Shown: positions 12,283 to 25,473, counted from the stretch's first letter. The stretch: 64,000 bases of DNA from Moniliella sp. 'wahieum' (GCA_003971905.1 RSEE01000043.1:62001-126000), one strand, 5' to 3'. A program made the numbers and translations. Notes: a model not told the origin generated them from the letters alone.

Positions 12283-12780
12283 AGCAGCAGCTAAGATGAT
12301 TAATGATCGTCTTTTATGCTGTTTTTCCTTCCCTTGCCCCTTTATTTTTGCCAGTCCATGCTCCAAACCAAGTTGAGCCAAAGCAAAAGGCCAAATGCAT
12401 TTTCAGCATATCTTTTTCCTTGTCATGCTATTGGGTAGTGGGGTCTACCTTGAGAAGTCGATATGATGCTTCGTAGACTGGTGGATGGCGCTGGTACTGA
12501 CAATGTCGATGGGGTTGTCCAGGTGACCATCTGATCTCAGGTGAGCCAGCCTGATGCTACTCGAGGACTTGAACAAGAAGCATCCGTTCTTTTGCGAACC
12601 GGTCCTAGCGTCGGGCGCCTCAGCAACACCAGGATCAAAAGGGTCAACGCATGGGTAACCCTGTTGATGCTACCCTAGTATGTTTGACGTGCCTGGCTCC
12701 CCGAAATGGGTCGGGTTAACGCGAGGATTACTGGTGTAGCCGAGAAAACAAAAAAGGCTGCCTCCACTAACCAAAAAGGT
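12283..12780. other. intergenic spacer
   Basis: AT-richer sequence downstream of the amidohydrolase. An A5 stretch at about 12772-12776 reads as T5 on the minus strand and suits a Pol III terminator for the adjacent tRNA. Confidence 0.55.
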
Positions 12781-12875
12781 TGCTTCAAAGGGGAATCGAA
12801 CCCCTGTCACATCGATGTCTCACAGGCACTAGGGCTGTCTGGCAACAGTGTAGTATACCACTAACCCATTGAAGC
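12781..12875 (-). tRNA. tRNA, probably Gly (GCC), with unusual insert
   Basis: On the minus strand the 7-bp acceptor stem (GCTTCAA with TTGAAGC), a D-arm (GGTTAGTGGTA) and a perfect T-arm (AGGGG TTCGATT CCCCT) are present, followed by A and a T5 terminator. The anticodon arm reads CACTG-TTGCCA, giving GCC with U33 and A37, so Gly is the best guess. The gene is about 23 nt longer than a Gly tRNA. Neither a single intron after position 37 nor a long variable arm folds cleanly: the best 3' anticodon stem (TAGTG) leaves a 21-nt variable region containing the palindrome ACATCGATGT. A base error could be involved. Confidence 0.75.
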
Positions 12876-13619
12876 TCATGGAATGCATAGAAAACATAGT
12901 GTAACCATCCAGGGTGCTGGATATTAGTTGGCTGCCTTTGCTGTCAGCGTTTGTAACACCCACACCCCTAGGCAGCATATGATAACTGTTACAGTCGGGA
13001 CTAAGGCGAGGTAGACCAGAGTCGAGACTCGGCCAAGAAAGGGAGCACTCGCTCGTGGGGAAGACGCAAGAACAAATGACATGGTTGCGAAGAAGCGGAA
13101 GAACAGGGGATAAGTGAGACGCCGAGGGTGAAAGGATTGGAAATGGGAGCGAGATCAGCCAAACTATCTATGACACCCGAGGTGTTCTTGCATTCGCTCA
13201 ATTCAATTCGTTTGCCCACATGCCTCTCTTGAGCTTCTCTTCTGCTCGCCCGCGTCTGGAGGTTTGGACAGAGAAGGTAAACATGCGTATACTCACACCT
13301 AGCCCCACATTCGGGACCCCCACACATTGGAACAGTGCCACCAAGGAAGACAGCGAACAGCTACGATCATATCGCTGAACTGCGCCGGCGGCAAGACAAG
13401 GATGCAAGAGCAAGGACAGGAGGAGAAAATGCATAGAGACGAGATCGAAAGAGAAGGAACTTTTGAAAGGGAAAATAGAAAGGAAAGATGCACGACGGGT
13501 GCGAGTCGGGGGGAGGGGGGGGGTCCAACACCAGTTGCGCATCAGTAGCTACAGTGGCGGGGGTCTCTTCATCCTCAAGGACGAGGGCATAGGGGGCTAG
13601 ACTGCCTCAATTGGACAGT
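12876..13619. other. intergenic spacer
   Basis: Purine-rich sequence between the tRNA and the 3' end of the arrestin gene. ORFs here show no family features, and no gene is supported. Confidence 0.5.
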
Positions 13620-16600
13620 TCACCATCCGGAAGAAGAAGCTGCACCCGCCTCCGCCACATCCTGCGCCAACGCCAAATCGGGCAGACCCAGCTCACGGTC
13701 CTCCCGATCGCGTGCCCGCTCCACATCCGCCTCGTCCATCAAGTCTTGCTCCACATCCACGCGTTCGTCCAGCACATGATCCTCGTCACCATCGTCCAGC
13801 GCATCGTGGAACGCGACCGCCAGTCCACCCCCGTCCACTTCCTCCTCAGCCGCTAGATCATCGTTGACGGGACCGAGAGGCAGAGCCAGGCGTGGCACAG
13901 GCGGCGCACTCTGATTCGAGGTGGCAGATATGGTTGGCGCCAGACCCGGTGGCCCCGGATATCGTGGCAAGTCTTCCCCCTCATCTGCCAAGCGAGATCC
14001 ATCTTCCCGGAAAAGTTGTGGATACGCGGGTAGGATGGGTACCATCGGCGCCTCCCTCTCGGTCGGACCTGATCCGGGCGGGGGGTGGGGCGAAAGATGG
14101 TGCGGGAGCAGGGGGGTTCGAAATGCTTCCGCAGCCCGGTGGGCAACGGGTCGGTAAACCGAATCGGGACCGATGCGACCAAGGACTGGCTCCATTCGGG
14201 CGGCACCAGTGCGCCCTTGTCCTTCACTGGGGGAAAGCCGAATACCAACTTGACCGACAACTTGTGTCGTACCCGCGCAAACGGACCCTCAAAGTCCGCC
14301 ATCAGCAACGGTGCCACAATGTCTGGATGGATGGCTTGGGGGTTGATGCGTCGTGCCATGGCCAAATTTTCCGCCTCCTGCACTGATTCGCGCGAAGCAA
14401 TCAGCGGCAAACTGATCCCCATTCGCATCCGGCCTCTCGCCACATCCACCCCATGCCCATCCTCCCCACCAAAGATATAAATAGCCCGCGGCACATCGTG
14501 CGATCGCGACCGCCCATTCGGCTTAGAGCCCGTGGCTGAGGACTTCGACGTCGACCCTAGGCCCGAGCCAGAACCTAGGCTGGCCCCAGAGGCGGTGCCA
14601 CTGCGTGTGTCAGCCCAGATCAACGCGCTGGACCCAGGAGAAGGGCCCGCTTCTGCCTCTGTTGCACTGGGGGATACAGCATGCAGAGGATTCAACCGAT
14701 TCCACACACTCTTGGGCCGAGAGCGACCAGGAGAGGCGCTGCCGGTAGATCCAGCTGCGGGAGGTGTCAGCGAGTCTCCCCTGCTGAGCGAGGAACAGCG
14801 GGGGTAGAGGCTAGATCGCCCCTCCGAGGTGTGCGGGGTGGTGAACGACGACGTCCAAAGCTGGTGCCAAATAGGGTGCTGCGACGGTTGGGCCGTTCGC
14901 TGGTCTCAGAACTGAACGCCGCAGGTGCAACGGGCACATCGAGCAGGGGCACGGTGGAAGATGCACCGTAGGAGGTAGAGCGAGACGAGATGTTAGCCCC
15001 CGAAGCACTCGCGGCTCCTGCAGTACCTGAAATAGGCGAAGCATGGGCCCCCATCGCCGCCGGCAAGGGCATACTCGCTGACCGATCCTTAGCCGGCACC
15101 GGGGGCGGGCGGTTCGTTCCCCCGCGGTGACAGGGTCCTTGCGGCGTCGGTGATCTTCGGAGCGCGTCGTGGTGGGTGGGCCAATAACAAAGGAGCGGGT
15201 GATGTTGGCATTTTCTTGCAGGCGCCGCTGGTTCGTTCCCGAGTTTTGCTCCGCCACAGCACGCGTGACAACTTCGTTGGAAAAGCCTTTGTAGAGGAGG
15301 CGGTCATATAAGTTTGGCTCAACGCCATTAGAGGGCCGGGCGTTTGTTTCTGTCTCGGCGCGCTCCAAGTCCGCCACTGGCATTTCCCCTACACTCAGGT
15401 CTGAGTGGGGCGGGAGGGGAAAATTAAAGCAAAACGTGCGCGAGGGCAAATTCCTAGTAGAGCAAACAGCATCACTAGTCAGTTCACCACACCACTCGCA
15501 CAAGAATAAAGGGAGAAAAAGCGGTACATACGTATGCCGTTCCGATTGGACACAGGTAATGTCCATCCGTCTTAGACGCAGCCCGCCCCGGGCCCGCGCC
15601 TTATGCCACACCTCCGACCCGCGCTGCTGCCGATTCACATCAACCTGGACAACAAACTGGAGTGGGTTGGCGCGCGTGCCATCCTGGGTTTCTCCCGGCC
15701 GGGCGGGTTTGTAGGTATTGACGTGCGTTGGCACGGATACAGTAAGAGTGAACGGTAACGATGCCGTAAGCCCAGGCGGTGGGGGCAACCCGGTGGCTGG
15801 ATCGATTGCTGTTGGATCCAATACTTCCCGTGGTGGCTTGAGCACGGGACGGTGCAAAAAGTGCCGCATGGGCACCCCATCGGGAGAAGAGGAAGAAGTG
15901 CCTGCCCCTCCCATTCCTGCCGCCCGGGCAGAGCGGGATCCCCCATTGCGGCCTGGGTGGGGGGCCGATCCAGTTGGTCTATGTGCCGGAGCCTCGGGTG
16001 CAGCTGAGAAAGACTCTCGCTGTTTGTCATTGGTTGGCACGGGTTGGGCCAGAAGCGCACTCAAGTCCCCAGTAGGTGGGGATGGTGCAGGTGGCGGCAC
16101 TTCGGGAACTGAGGTGGTTTGGGCCTGGGCAGACAGTTGGGCTAGAGGGACATCATCATCCAGGTCGTCGGGAGAAGGGCCGGAGGCAGCGGGAGTAGGG
16201 CTGCCCTGGGGCGACATGGAAGGAGACCCAACGGGCGTAACAAATGGACCAGTCTGTGGCGAGCTGGACGGAGGAGCGAGGTGCGTCGGGGTGGGAAATG
16301 CAGTAACTGGTGTAATGTGGGGTGATAGGCGTGAAAGGCGTAGCGGACGGAACAATAGAGGAGGCAGTCGGATCCACGCTTTCGTCCTCAACTGGGACGT
16401 GGGGCATGGCATGGCTTACTTCGTGTCCTACCTCCCCTGCTTCCTCTTCCTCCGATGGCAAGGGTGGCAGGGGCGATTCGGTCCGAACTAAGGTTGCATC
16501 CGCCTCCTCATCCGCCATCTGTTGACCCGGGGCCAAAGGGGGCGGATCCATGGGGATCGCTCCAATGTCCGCATGGGCCAAACGGGCAACTGGGACAGGT

Positions 16601-19199
16601 AAAACTTCCCGGGAACGGCGAACTAGGATGACCTGGGTGCAAGCGCGAGAACGGACCACCGTGCCCAGTGCGAGCGGAGTCAAGCCAGAGGAGGGGAACT
16701 CGATTGTACCATTCACCCGGACAGGCCCTGCGTGGGGCGAAGGGGGGAGCGGCGGACGTATGGTCTCGGACGGTGCAGGGATTGCAAGCGGGGTCAGAAC
16801 GGGTCCATGCGGGGTGTGTTCGATGGCAGCATGTGGCCAAGAGGTACATCATCGCCGACATGGAGGAGAGAAGAAGATGATGGGGCTGGCCGGCGTCCCC
16901 AACCGCCAGCCCCCGTGGCGCCGATGGTGGCAGGAGCGGCCAACGTACCTCCCTCCCAGTCAAAAGATCGGAAACAGAGCCATGCGCTCGACCCAGATTG
17001 CCCACATGGCTCGGCGTGGAAGGAATGTGAAAATCGGGGAGAGGATCGCTTCCCTCCCTATGGTGGGTGTATGGCAAGCGACGTTGGGATTGAGAAGCAG
17101 CAATCATCATCCTAGATGACAATGGCTCGACCGAATCGAGACCATGGGGGAAAACGGATTTACGCCGAGCTAGACGGGAGATCCAGTTGGCCGGCTTCTT
17201 CCCCTTGTTGGGGGACATGCCATCTTTTGAATCCGCGAGCCCGAGTGCGGGGTGGGATCGGGAGCCGGTAGCAGTCAAGAACGGAGCCCCATTGGGTGCG
17301 CTCAGGAATGCTGCGGGGGACAAGGAGCTGTGTGGAGCCTGAGGAGAGGATTCGGTAGGAAGAGGCGGATTGACGAGTACAGGGGTAGAAGATGTGTGCA
17401 CAGGCGAGGTTTGGCTGGGGGTCACTTTAGGTGATCCCGTTCGATGGTACGGGGACAAGAGCGAATCCGCCGGAGCAGAGCCAATCCCTGATGCTAAAGA
17501 TGTATGGGAAGGGGGGGGCGGCCAGGCCCGCTCGATAAATGAGTTGAGGACGTTTGGATCATTTGGGGGCGGGTGGGACCGAGTCAGAGTGATTGGAAAA
17601 GGCGTACTGAACGACCGCGTCGAGGGCGTAAAAAGTGGCTCCAAACGCTGTGCGGTAGCTCTGGGGCAACGCCCCAGGCACTGAGAGATCAAACTCAATT
17701 TCGTATGCCGACGCTCCATCGCCGTCGGAAGGTTCGTTTTTTGAACTGGGACTTGGTAGCGCCAGTGCCACAGGTGATGAGAGTAGCTCCTCGTCATTGT
17801 CAGCCAGTTTGAGTCCACCAAATCGGCCAACCAAATCGTAGTAGCACGAATACCCGGCGAATAAGACCCGAATGGACTGAATGTGGATGTACTTGCCTGG
17901 AGGTTTGCCTGGCTCGGCTGCATGCGATGGAGAGAAGTTGGTGAAGGGGGAAGGGAGCTATACTCAGGAGTTTGAGGGGTACCAGGATGGAAACGCTGTT
18001 GTGTATCCTCCTCTGTCCCGAGAGGTGCCCGAGGGAGACGTATAACAATGTGTCCACCGAGCGAGTAGCGCACCGTCGTTGCAGTAGGACCAAACATGAC
18101 CAAAGTGTCGGTGAGAGGCCGTAGCTCGACGGTCACTCCACCCGGTCCCGATGTAGGCACGTCCATCCGAGGCGTCGCGTCCAGTTGGGATGAAAGCACG
18201 TCGGGGGTAGAAGTCCCACTTTGTTCAAATTCTCCCCGGGATGGACAAGTGCCCCGCTCGACCGAGGCCGCGTCGTCCAGAGCAACAGATGTGGACGCCG
18301 ACAGAAATGGCAGGTCTTCCGGAGGCTCACGTAGCTGGGGCGTGGTCTCGGTCCCCACTGTTTCCATTATTTCACGTCCATGGCGCGCTCCTGCCCTGGC
18401 TCTTGGAAATGCGACAACAGAGAGGATGAGGGGGGCAACGCTGGTGGCTCCGCGGGATCCGGGATCGAAGAATCAAGGACAGCAGGATTTACCACTGGCG
18501 GTATCTCCGTCGAGGGGTGACGGCCAGAGGGGAAGAAGAAACAACAGCAGAGTCACCCTCTCGCTCTGAATCGGGCGCGGGCGGCGTGGAGAGAAAGCGG
18601 GAAGGAATGCCAAAGTCGAAGGGTTGATGAAACGCAGGAAACTCCATGGCTGGCGAGCCTCCGTTCGTGGAGAAGGGATGAGGGCGTTGAGCTGGGGGGA
18701 TGACTGGGTGTGAAGTGGAGGTGGGAATCAAAAGAGGGGTGACAGCACGCGCAGGGGCTGCTGCTAGACTTGGCGCTGAAGGTGCAGCGGGAATTCGAGC
18801 AGGAAGAGATGCAGAGGCGGCTACGCAGAGGAGCTGCCGCTCGAGCGGGGGCCGGGGCATGGGTTGGAGGTAAAGGTGGGACAGGGGGAGCTGTATGAGA
18901 GGCAGTCTGGGTGGGCCGGCGGCGAAGGATGGACTTGAACTTGGCGCCGAGGCTGTCGCTGGATGGGCTGTGCTGGGCACGGGATCTGGGAACGAAGAAA
19001 GGGAGGCGGGGACAGGGACGGGAGCTGTGCTGCCGGAGGCGAAGGCAGGGAAGCGTGGGAGGCTGGTGCTGGCGTGGGGGTTGGATGCGTAGGGCAGACG
19101 CGTGGGAGGAGAGAGGGATGAAGGCGAGGGCGGAGCAGGGCCTGGATCGGGGACGAGGGAGTGGGAGTGCACGGCGGCGGGAGGGCCGGGGTGTAGCAA
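13620..19199 (-). CDS. Large arrestin-related protein
   Basis: Likely adaptor of the arrestin-related trafficking (ART) type, which in fungi links plasma-membrane proteins to Rsp5-type ubiquitin ligases. The N-terminal arrestin fold begins near 18140 (VELRPLTDTLVMFGP, GGHIVIRL) and continues through YIHIQSIRVLFAGYSCYYD (about 17880) and FDLSVPGALPQSYRTAFGA (about 17660). C-domain strands appear near 15700 (FVVQVDVNRQQRGSEVW) and 14250 (RVRHKLSVKLVFGFPP, SLVASVPIRFTD). An intron at 15454-15531 (GTATGT...TAG) is clear. Long Ser/Pro-rich linkers separate these parts, making a protein of some 1500 residues or more. The tail is acidic, and LPAYPQLFREDGSRL near 14040 is typical of the family. The start is uncertain: METVGTETTPQL at 18367 is possible, but coding-like Pro/Ser sequence continues upstream. 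Many frame changes. Confidence 0.7.
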
Positions 19200-19799
19200 G
19201 GCCCACGTCTGTGTGTGGGCGTGCAGTGGCCATGGGGCACGGCGAGAGGGATGGTGGTGGCGGCAGCGGCGGCGGTGGCGGCGGAAGAGGCGGGTGCGCT
19301 GGATGCGGGGCCCAGTGTGAGCGCCACGTCAGACCCGAGGAGTGGCGGCGGCAGATGCGCCGCCAACGCGCCTGTGTATCTTGTTCGGCCCCAGGCCAGA
19401 GTCCCTGCTGCGGCGCTCGCCGGGCCACATTCGTTAATCAAGACCAACACCAGGGTCACGTGATCTTCTTTCAATCCTGCGTTCACCATATTCCCCTGTC
19501 CCACGCGCCGCCAAACCAAACTAGCCCCACGCGCCTCGCACGGCCACGCCCTCCTACTCTGCCGGCTCATCACGCTCATCTCCATCCAGAACAGGTCGCC
19601 CGGAGGCTCACATCCCCAGCTCGCCATCGTCGTGGCAAATGTGTTCATTACAAGTGGAGAGCAGCTCCCATGGAAGAAGCTCCAAGGACAGCACGAGAGG
19701 GAGTGAATATTATTGAATGGTGCGAATGCCAGCAAAGGAACAACTGACAACCAAAACCAACGCCCAACAACCGGCTCCTCAAACCGCAGATGTCAGATG
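19200..19799. other. spacer between RAV1 3' end and arrestin 5' end
   Basis: Low-complexity GC-rich sequence (GGC/GCG runs near 19250-19290), then ordinary sequence. It probably holds the arrestin promoter. No gene is supported. Confidence 0.45.
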
Positions 19800-22700
19800 T
19801 CAGAAGCCAAAGGAGGAAAAATCAAATGCTTGGCTCGCTTGCGATTGCGCATCGGTGGCCGTTTGCTGCATTAGGTTGGCCAAACCCTTGGGTTTGGCAG
19901 GTTCTCCGTCGGGCTTGGGCTTGGACTCGGACTCGGGCTCCGGCTCCGGCTCGGTAGGGGGTGTGGAGGCGTGGTCGGCATTGGATTCGGCAGAAGCGGG
20001 ATCGGTTCCTTGTCCGAGCCGTTGGCCTGGCGCAGAGGTGGTGCGGCCGGAGGGGGGGCAAGGAACGAATCGAGTATGTTGGGCCCATCGGATATTGGGT
20101 CGCCCGTGGCGGTAGAAACGGGCAGCGGGGACGACGATCCGTGCTGAGCCGACCCCAAGAGAGCAATGCCAGGTTGGCGCGGTACGGCGGGTGATGGGGC
20201 ACCAGTTTCTGCACTTGCACTTCGTCCTTGGCGACATACAGCTGATCCGTTTGCTTGACGGGCGTGGGCGCAGGGTCAGACAGTGGAAGTTCCAGTCATG
20301 CAACAGGGAGAGCCCGAGCATATCGCATCCTACCGGGAATGCGCCAGTCAGCAACACGAACAATAGCAACACACACACAAGCAACTGAAGCAAAAAACAT
20401 ACCCAATCGCTGAAGCACGTTGGCGTGGTAGATCAAAAAGTTCCGCTGCGCCTTGAGATCCCCTGGACCAGGGGGGTTCCGGGCCAGCAATTCAGCCTGA
20501 GTCTGAGGAGCACCCACATGCTCGGTCAAGGAAGGCGGGGCGAGCCATTCAGCCGGAGCCCAGTCGCACCCATCCTGCTCGGGTGTAAAACCAGCCTGCT
20601 CCGTCGCCTTGCCACTTCGCCGCCCAGAGCGGTCCAAGGTGCCACCAAGGCTTGGTTCGCCAACGGATGCACGAGCAGGGTCAACGCATACAGCATCCAC
20701 CGATCTTTCCGCTCCACCGACAAGGGAACCACCCGCGTCCATAGAAGCCAAGTCAAGACGGGCCCAGGTCGAGCAACCGAATTGGACACCTGACGGGCAT
20801 TGGGTCGTCTCCACTGGATTCAGCCACACGACAAAGTGCGAGTGCAAGGTGAAGATCCCTGAGTTGGCGGATACACACGTTCACGCATCTTTCAGATCGC
20901 CTGCCAACATAAAGAAGGATGCCGCAAACAGGAACCGGCGCTGAGATAGAAGCACATACGCATTCTTTGCCGCCGCCGCCCTCCATCGGGGCAGGGAAAA
21001 ATCCTTGGATAAGAAGGTGATCATCTTGGTCTGTTCAGGATGCCAGGACGCTTGCCTCCACAATTTGAGCACTTTCTTCTCTTGCCCCGCCCCCAGGGCA
21101 AAGTAGAACAGCGAGCATCCCACCGGGTCACGGGAAGGACCCACTGGCGCACCCTTGGCCACTCCAATGGTCGGACGAAGGAACTCACATCGTGCCACCG
21201 ATTCCGCCAACTGACGCAGGTGCGTGCCTGGATGCAGCCAAAGGAACACCCCGGTATCCTTGGCCATCGACCATGACATTGACGTGCCGCATACCAAGTT
21301 GACAGCCGCCAACAATGGTTCCTGTACCTTGGACTGGTACGCCGCCACCGCCTCACGGAAGCAGAGCGGATCCCGAACGCCCGCCTCGCCCGCTGGGGCA
21401 CGAGAAGTGTAGAGGCATCCGAGGAAGCGCAGACCAGCTGGGTCCGACCGCTCCACCATACCAACATCCACCACCGCTTGGCCCAGTAAAGAAAGCGTAG
21501 TTTGTTCTTGCGACGAAAGGCCCAAGTGAGGCGAAGGCAGCACTTTCTCAAGCTCAGTAGCCATTGTTTGAGTCCAAACTCAGACGAGGCCGAATATGGG
21601 TCGACGAGGGCAAAACGGGGCAAACAAGGCGTGAGCGGCTGTTTGGCGGGTGGCCGATGAAGGATGATGGCGTGGCTGCCAAAAGGAGCTCAGAGGCAGA
21701 TCCGGGATCTCAATCGCGGCAGAGCCTGAGGCAGTGCGCAAGGCACGTAGCAACGCGCCCAACGCAGCGCGCGCAATGTCGACCCGACCCTGAACCAGAG
21801 CAGAGCAGAAGCAAGAAAGGCAGGATGATAGACGGCCGTGGGCCGGCACGTTCGCGACGGCTACAGTGACTGGCACAGGCACTCGTCGGCTTGGCGAATC
21901 GGATTGCAGTAGTGGGGCGTACACGCAACGTGCTGGCACCCGCTATCAGCAGCGCATCGCCCGACCATGCCGCCGCACCAATGTGCGTCCAACCCGAACA
22001 GTCGACCTGCGCAAGGACTGACCAGGAACCGGCCCGGGTCGGACCCCATACCTGCACCCTGTTTTCAACGGGCACCGAGAGCAAACACCCATCTTGCTCC
22101 ATCTCGGTGCGCCAATCGCGGTGGAAGAGAGGGTCCAGGTCTCCATCCCGTCCTCGAGCTGCTGCGTCTTGGAGTCCCAGACACCCCAAGCGTGCCCGCT
22201 GGCCGAGGAGACGGAGAAAGCGAGCTTGTGCGATGCTGAGGTGCAATTGAGCGTCGCCTCGGTCCATCCTGCCTCATCCGAGTTGGCGGGAGGAAGCAGT
22301 GTATACTGCGACCGAAGTGCCCACCTCTGCCGAGGAGAGGTGGGAGCCAACACCCACGACGAGACAACCGTGGAGGTAGATGTTCCCCTGCTACGTTGCA
22401 AAGTGCATAGAAAACGAAAAATGGAGCTGGTGGACACCACCGCTGCAGCCAAAAGTCCCGCCAGTGCAGATCCAGGTAGGGGGGGCAAGGTCACTGTAGG
22501 TCGAGAGCAGGGCAGGCCTCCTTCCCTTGAAGATTCAGCGACTGCACCGATCCATCCTCCAATACCAGTAATACCGGCTCGCCCTCCCACAAGCATGCTG
22601 TCAAGACGGGGCAGGGAGAGTAATCGGGGCGGCCATGGTACCCGAAGGAAGCACCACATGTACCGCAGCTTCGTCGGGTGACGTGAGAAGCGTGGTACTC

Positions 22701-24609
22701 CCCAGGGCCAGCGCGTGGGTCAAGTTCGAAGCAGGTACGACAGGAGGAGAGGAGGAGGGAAGAGTGGGAAGCAAAGCAGGTTTCCCCCCCGGCTGGGACT
22801 GGACGGTCCAGAGTGCGGCTTGATGCCACCTTCAACAGGGGCGCACGCCACCACGCCCCCAGGCAACGTGAGGAGAGAGCGGATGTCCCTGCACTCCCGG
22901 GCGCAGGCGGGGCATAATCAGGCGCCGCGCGCACGCCCCCGCTCAAGTCCCCATCCAAACAAATGGTCCAAGCTGATCTGGGCTGCAGTTCGTGCTCCGT
23001 CGAGACCGAGACTAAAAAAAACCGGCGTTCGCTTGGACGCTACTCGATGACTCGGGACAAACTGGACAAAGGAGCTGGTTTGGGCCGAAGGCAGCAAAGT
23101 GAGAGGCGAACCGTGATGGGTGCTGGGTGAAGATGGTATTTCATAACCAGAGCTGTGTAGCCCTGAACCAAGGAGGGGGGAACCCGGTCTACCCCCGCTA
23201 GTGCGCGGAGTACGAGGCGGCCATGCTCCATCCGCATTAGCACGTCCGGCGTGTCGGAGGTGAAGTACTCGAGGCGCTTGATCCGAGTGCGCAAAGTGTC
23301 GGCCCAAGTGGGACCTTGGGCTGCCTTGGTAGGTTCCGGCGCTGCGGGCTCGGGCGCTACGCCCAATTCCAGAGCTGTGAGCTGGCCTTGCAACCGCTGA
23401 ATGCATGCCGTCCCTGCGGCCGACAGGGCGCCCGCATCCAGGTAGAGCGTCCCGATTGGTGTAGGGTCGGGGGTGTCGGGGACAAGGGTGTTTGGGGTGA
23501 AGGAAGCGCGGTCAACCGCAGCGACGAGTGCAAGCTGGCCAGGCTGATCGAGGACCGGCGTGTAGAAACGCAAGGTACCATCACGCGTGTATACCACGAG
23601 GACAGGCTGGGCCAGAGAACGCGTGGGAGCCAGCCGTTCGGTGGGTATCCAGGGCAGAATGGTGGGGTACGCCAATGGACTCGTTGCACAGAGCGGGAAA
23701 GGACAATGCGTTGACGAAAGACGGGGTCAGTGGAATTGCTTCATACGAGCCGTTCCGAGGAGGGGGGAGGGACCAGATCAAGACCCTACGATCCGCCTCG
23801 AGCGTCGCAGCCAGATGACCGCCATCGGGTGAGACGCGGACCGAAGCGATGGGTTTGGAGATGGTCCGCGTGGGGAAGGGACGCGCCATGGGTGATGGAT
23901 CCACGTGGGCGGGTGGAGGGGTGTAGAAAAAAGAGGCAGACCTCGCCCGTGCTTGTGCCGACAAATAGAGAGGTGCGGAAGGCATCGAGTGCCGTCACGC
24001 TGCTCCCAGCTGGGAGGGAGAGCGAGAGGAGTGGGCGGTCCAACGGCGCACATGGCGGCTACCGGGTGCATGGGAGCGCCACACGGATACATGCCTACCG
24101 CGCCCGGCGAAGAGAAGCACGGTATGGGAGTCTGGATCGGGCTGAAGCGCGACTGTGCTGACCGATGGTGGTGGCGACGAGCCAGCGGGATCGGGGGCGG
24201 AGGGGGCAGCAACAGGCAGAGCCACTTGCAGAGTCCCATCGGCTTGGTCCAGGACTTGAACCTCGTCAGCCCCGACCGAAGCAATCACCACTTCAGCCGC
24301 GGTGGCGCGGCCGGGGCGGATGAGGGGCAGGGCAGCAAAGGTGTGGGCGGCGCGAGCAGCACGGGCCAGCGGGGTCTGGCGCAGGTCTAGTGCGCCAAGA
24401 CGAGTGCCAGCGAGGGCGAGATGAGGCACATGTGCCGGGAGCTCAGGCGCGGTGGGAGAGGAGGCGGCCGCGTCGACCATGGGCACAGAGGTGTGTTTTG
24501 TTGTCGTCGTTGTTGCTGTCGGCGGCGGTGGCGGGGGAGCGGGACAAGAGTGGCTGAGCTTGAACTCGAGCAAGGCATTGCATTCGTCGGGAAGCATGAT
24601 GATGGTCAT
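19800..24609 (-). CDS. RAV1: RAVE complex subunit 1 (Rav1/DMXL family)
   Basis: Peripheral protein of the RAVE/Rabconnectin complex, which reassembles V1 onto V0 of the vacuolar proton ATPase. The N-terminal half (24600-21900) is WD40-like: HVSVWRSH, ASVRVSPDGGHLAATLEADR, LVVYTRDGTLRFYTPVLDQP and SVPVENRVQVWGP. The Rav1p_C domain is the firm evidence (about 21560-20820): DPVGCSLFYFALGAGQEKKV, ASWHPEQTKMITFLSKDFSL, PRWRAAAAKNAYVLLSQRRF and VNVCIRQLRDLHLALALCRV. An intron at 20330-20402 joins QRLG to CDMLGLSLLHDWNF. The C-terminal tail is acidic and Pro-rich and ends FDFSSFGF. Length, about 1500-1550 residues, is near the usual fungal size. Several one-base frame breaks occur, for example at LKDA/VNVC near 20885. 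Confidence 0.88.
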
Positions 24610-25274
24610 GCATCGTGCGGGACTATGCAGTGGCCCTTGGTCCTAAGTTGAAAGTTCAAGTTGAACCTTTGGCCGCAGCCCATCGGTGCGCCACCAAAAG
24701 CCCAGCCACACAGGCAGACACTCTGCAATGCACCTTGAGCATATGCCTAGTGCGGGTTGGCAGTCGTGCTGGATGCTTTCACGAAATATGACCAGGTGAT
24801 GGGTTCCTACAGTGCGTCTGGAGGGGAGAGGAGTAGTGGTAAAAGGTGGATTGATATTGTGGGTGACATGGTGACACTTCGTATTTTTTCTAGAGATCTT
24901 AACCTTGGCGTTAATGAAATGTAGAAATGCTGGGACCCATAAACGTGCACCAGCACGCTAACCCAGACGAGCCAAGAAGAGAAGCTGAGCCTGGGCTGCG
25001 CTACGCTCTGACTACTTCTCAAGGCTCCTCCCTGGTTCTCTTTGCTAATACACAAACACAACAACGACCTCCTCGATTGGAAAAATCCCTTTACAGGACG
25101 ACGGCAAGAGAGCATCGGTGGAGTGGTGAGGGATAGGGACTAGAATACAGAGGCGGTGTGGATTCTAGGTTCCCGTCGTGTAACACGGGCGGTTTTAGGC
25201 CAGGGGGCTGATAAGTCTGTGGTAAAAGGGTGGTTAGCAGGCAAGCGTGCCAACGGTACGAAACGGGGGCACAC
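24610..25274. other. intergenic spacer (RAV1 promoter side)
   Basis: Lies upstream of RAV1 and downstream of TOM7 on the same strand. No ORF with family features. Confidence 0.5.
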
Positions 25275-25473
25275 CTACTTCATCAGGCTGGGCTGGGGAC
25301 GGAGCGGGTGTAGCCGACGTAGAGAACGAAGGGGATCCAGCCATAGTGGAGGATGCTCTTGCCGGTCTCAATGAAGCGCGAGATGTAGTCCAAAAGGGGG
25401 CGGCACAGTGAGCGTGGGGCATCTCAGACGTAAGAGCGACACATACCTTCTGGTCCTCAGACAGGAAAGCCAT
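25275..25473 (-). CDS. TOM7: Mitochondrial import receptor subunit TOM7
   Basis: Small tail-anchored subunit of the TOM complex in the mitochondrial outer membrane; it modulates complex assembly. Exon 1 reads MAFLSEDQK and ends at a GTATGT donor. Exon 2 reads DYISRFIETGKSILHYGWIP and then FVLYVGYTRS, the Tom7 signature with its single membrane segment. The acceptor shows TTTTGG where TTTTAGG is expected, so one A is probably lost. One base is also missing in the CCCC after TRS; reading across it gives PQPSLMK and a stop at 25275. Length is about 48 residues, close to other fungal Tom7 proteins. It is head-to-head with SEC61-beta. Confidence 0.88.

Noticed and set aside
13001-13542. Minus-strand ORFs upstream of the tRNA
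   Set aside because: No family features, and they overlap each other in different frames.
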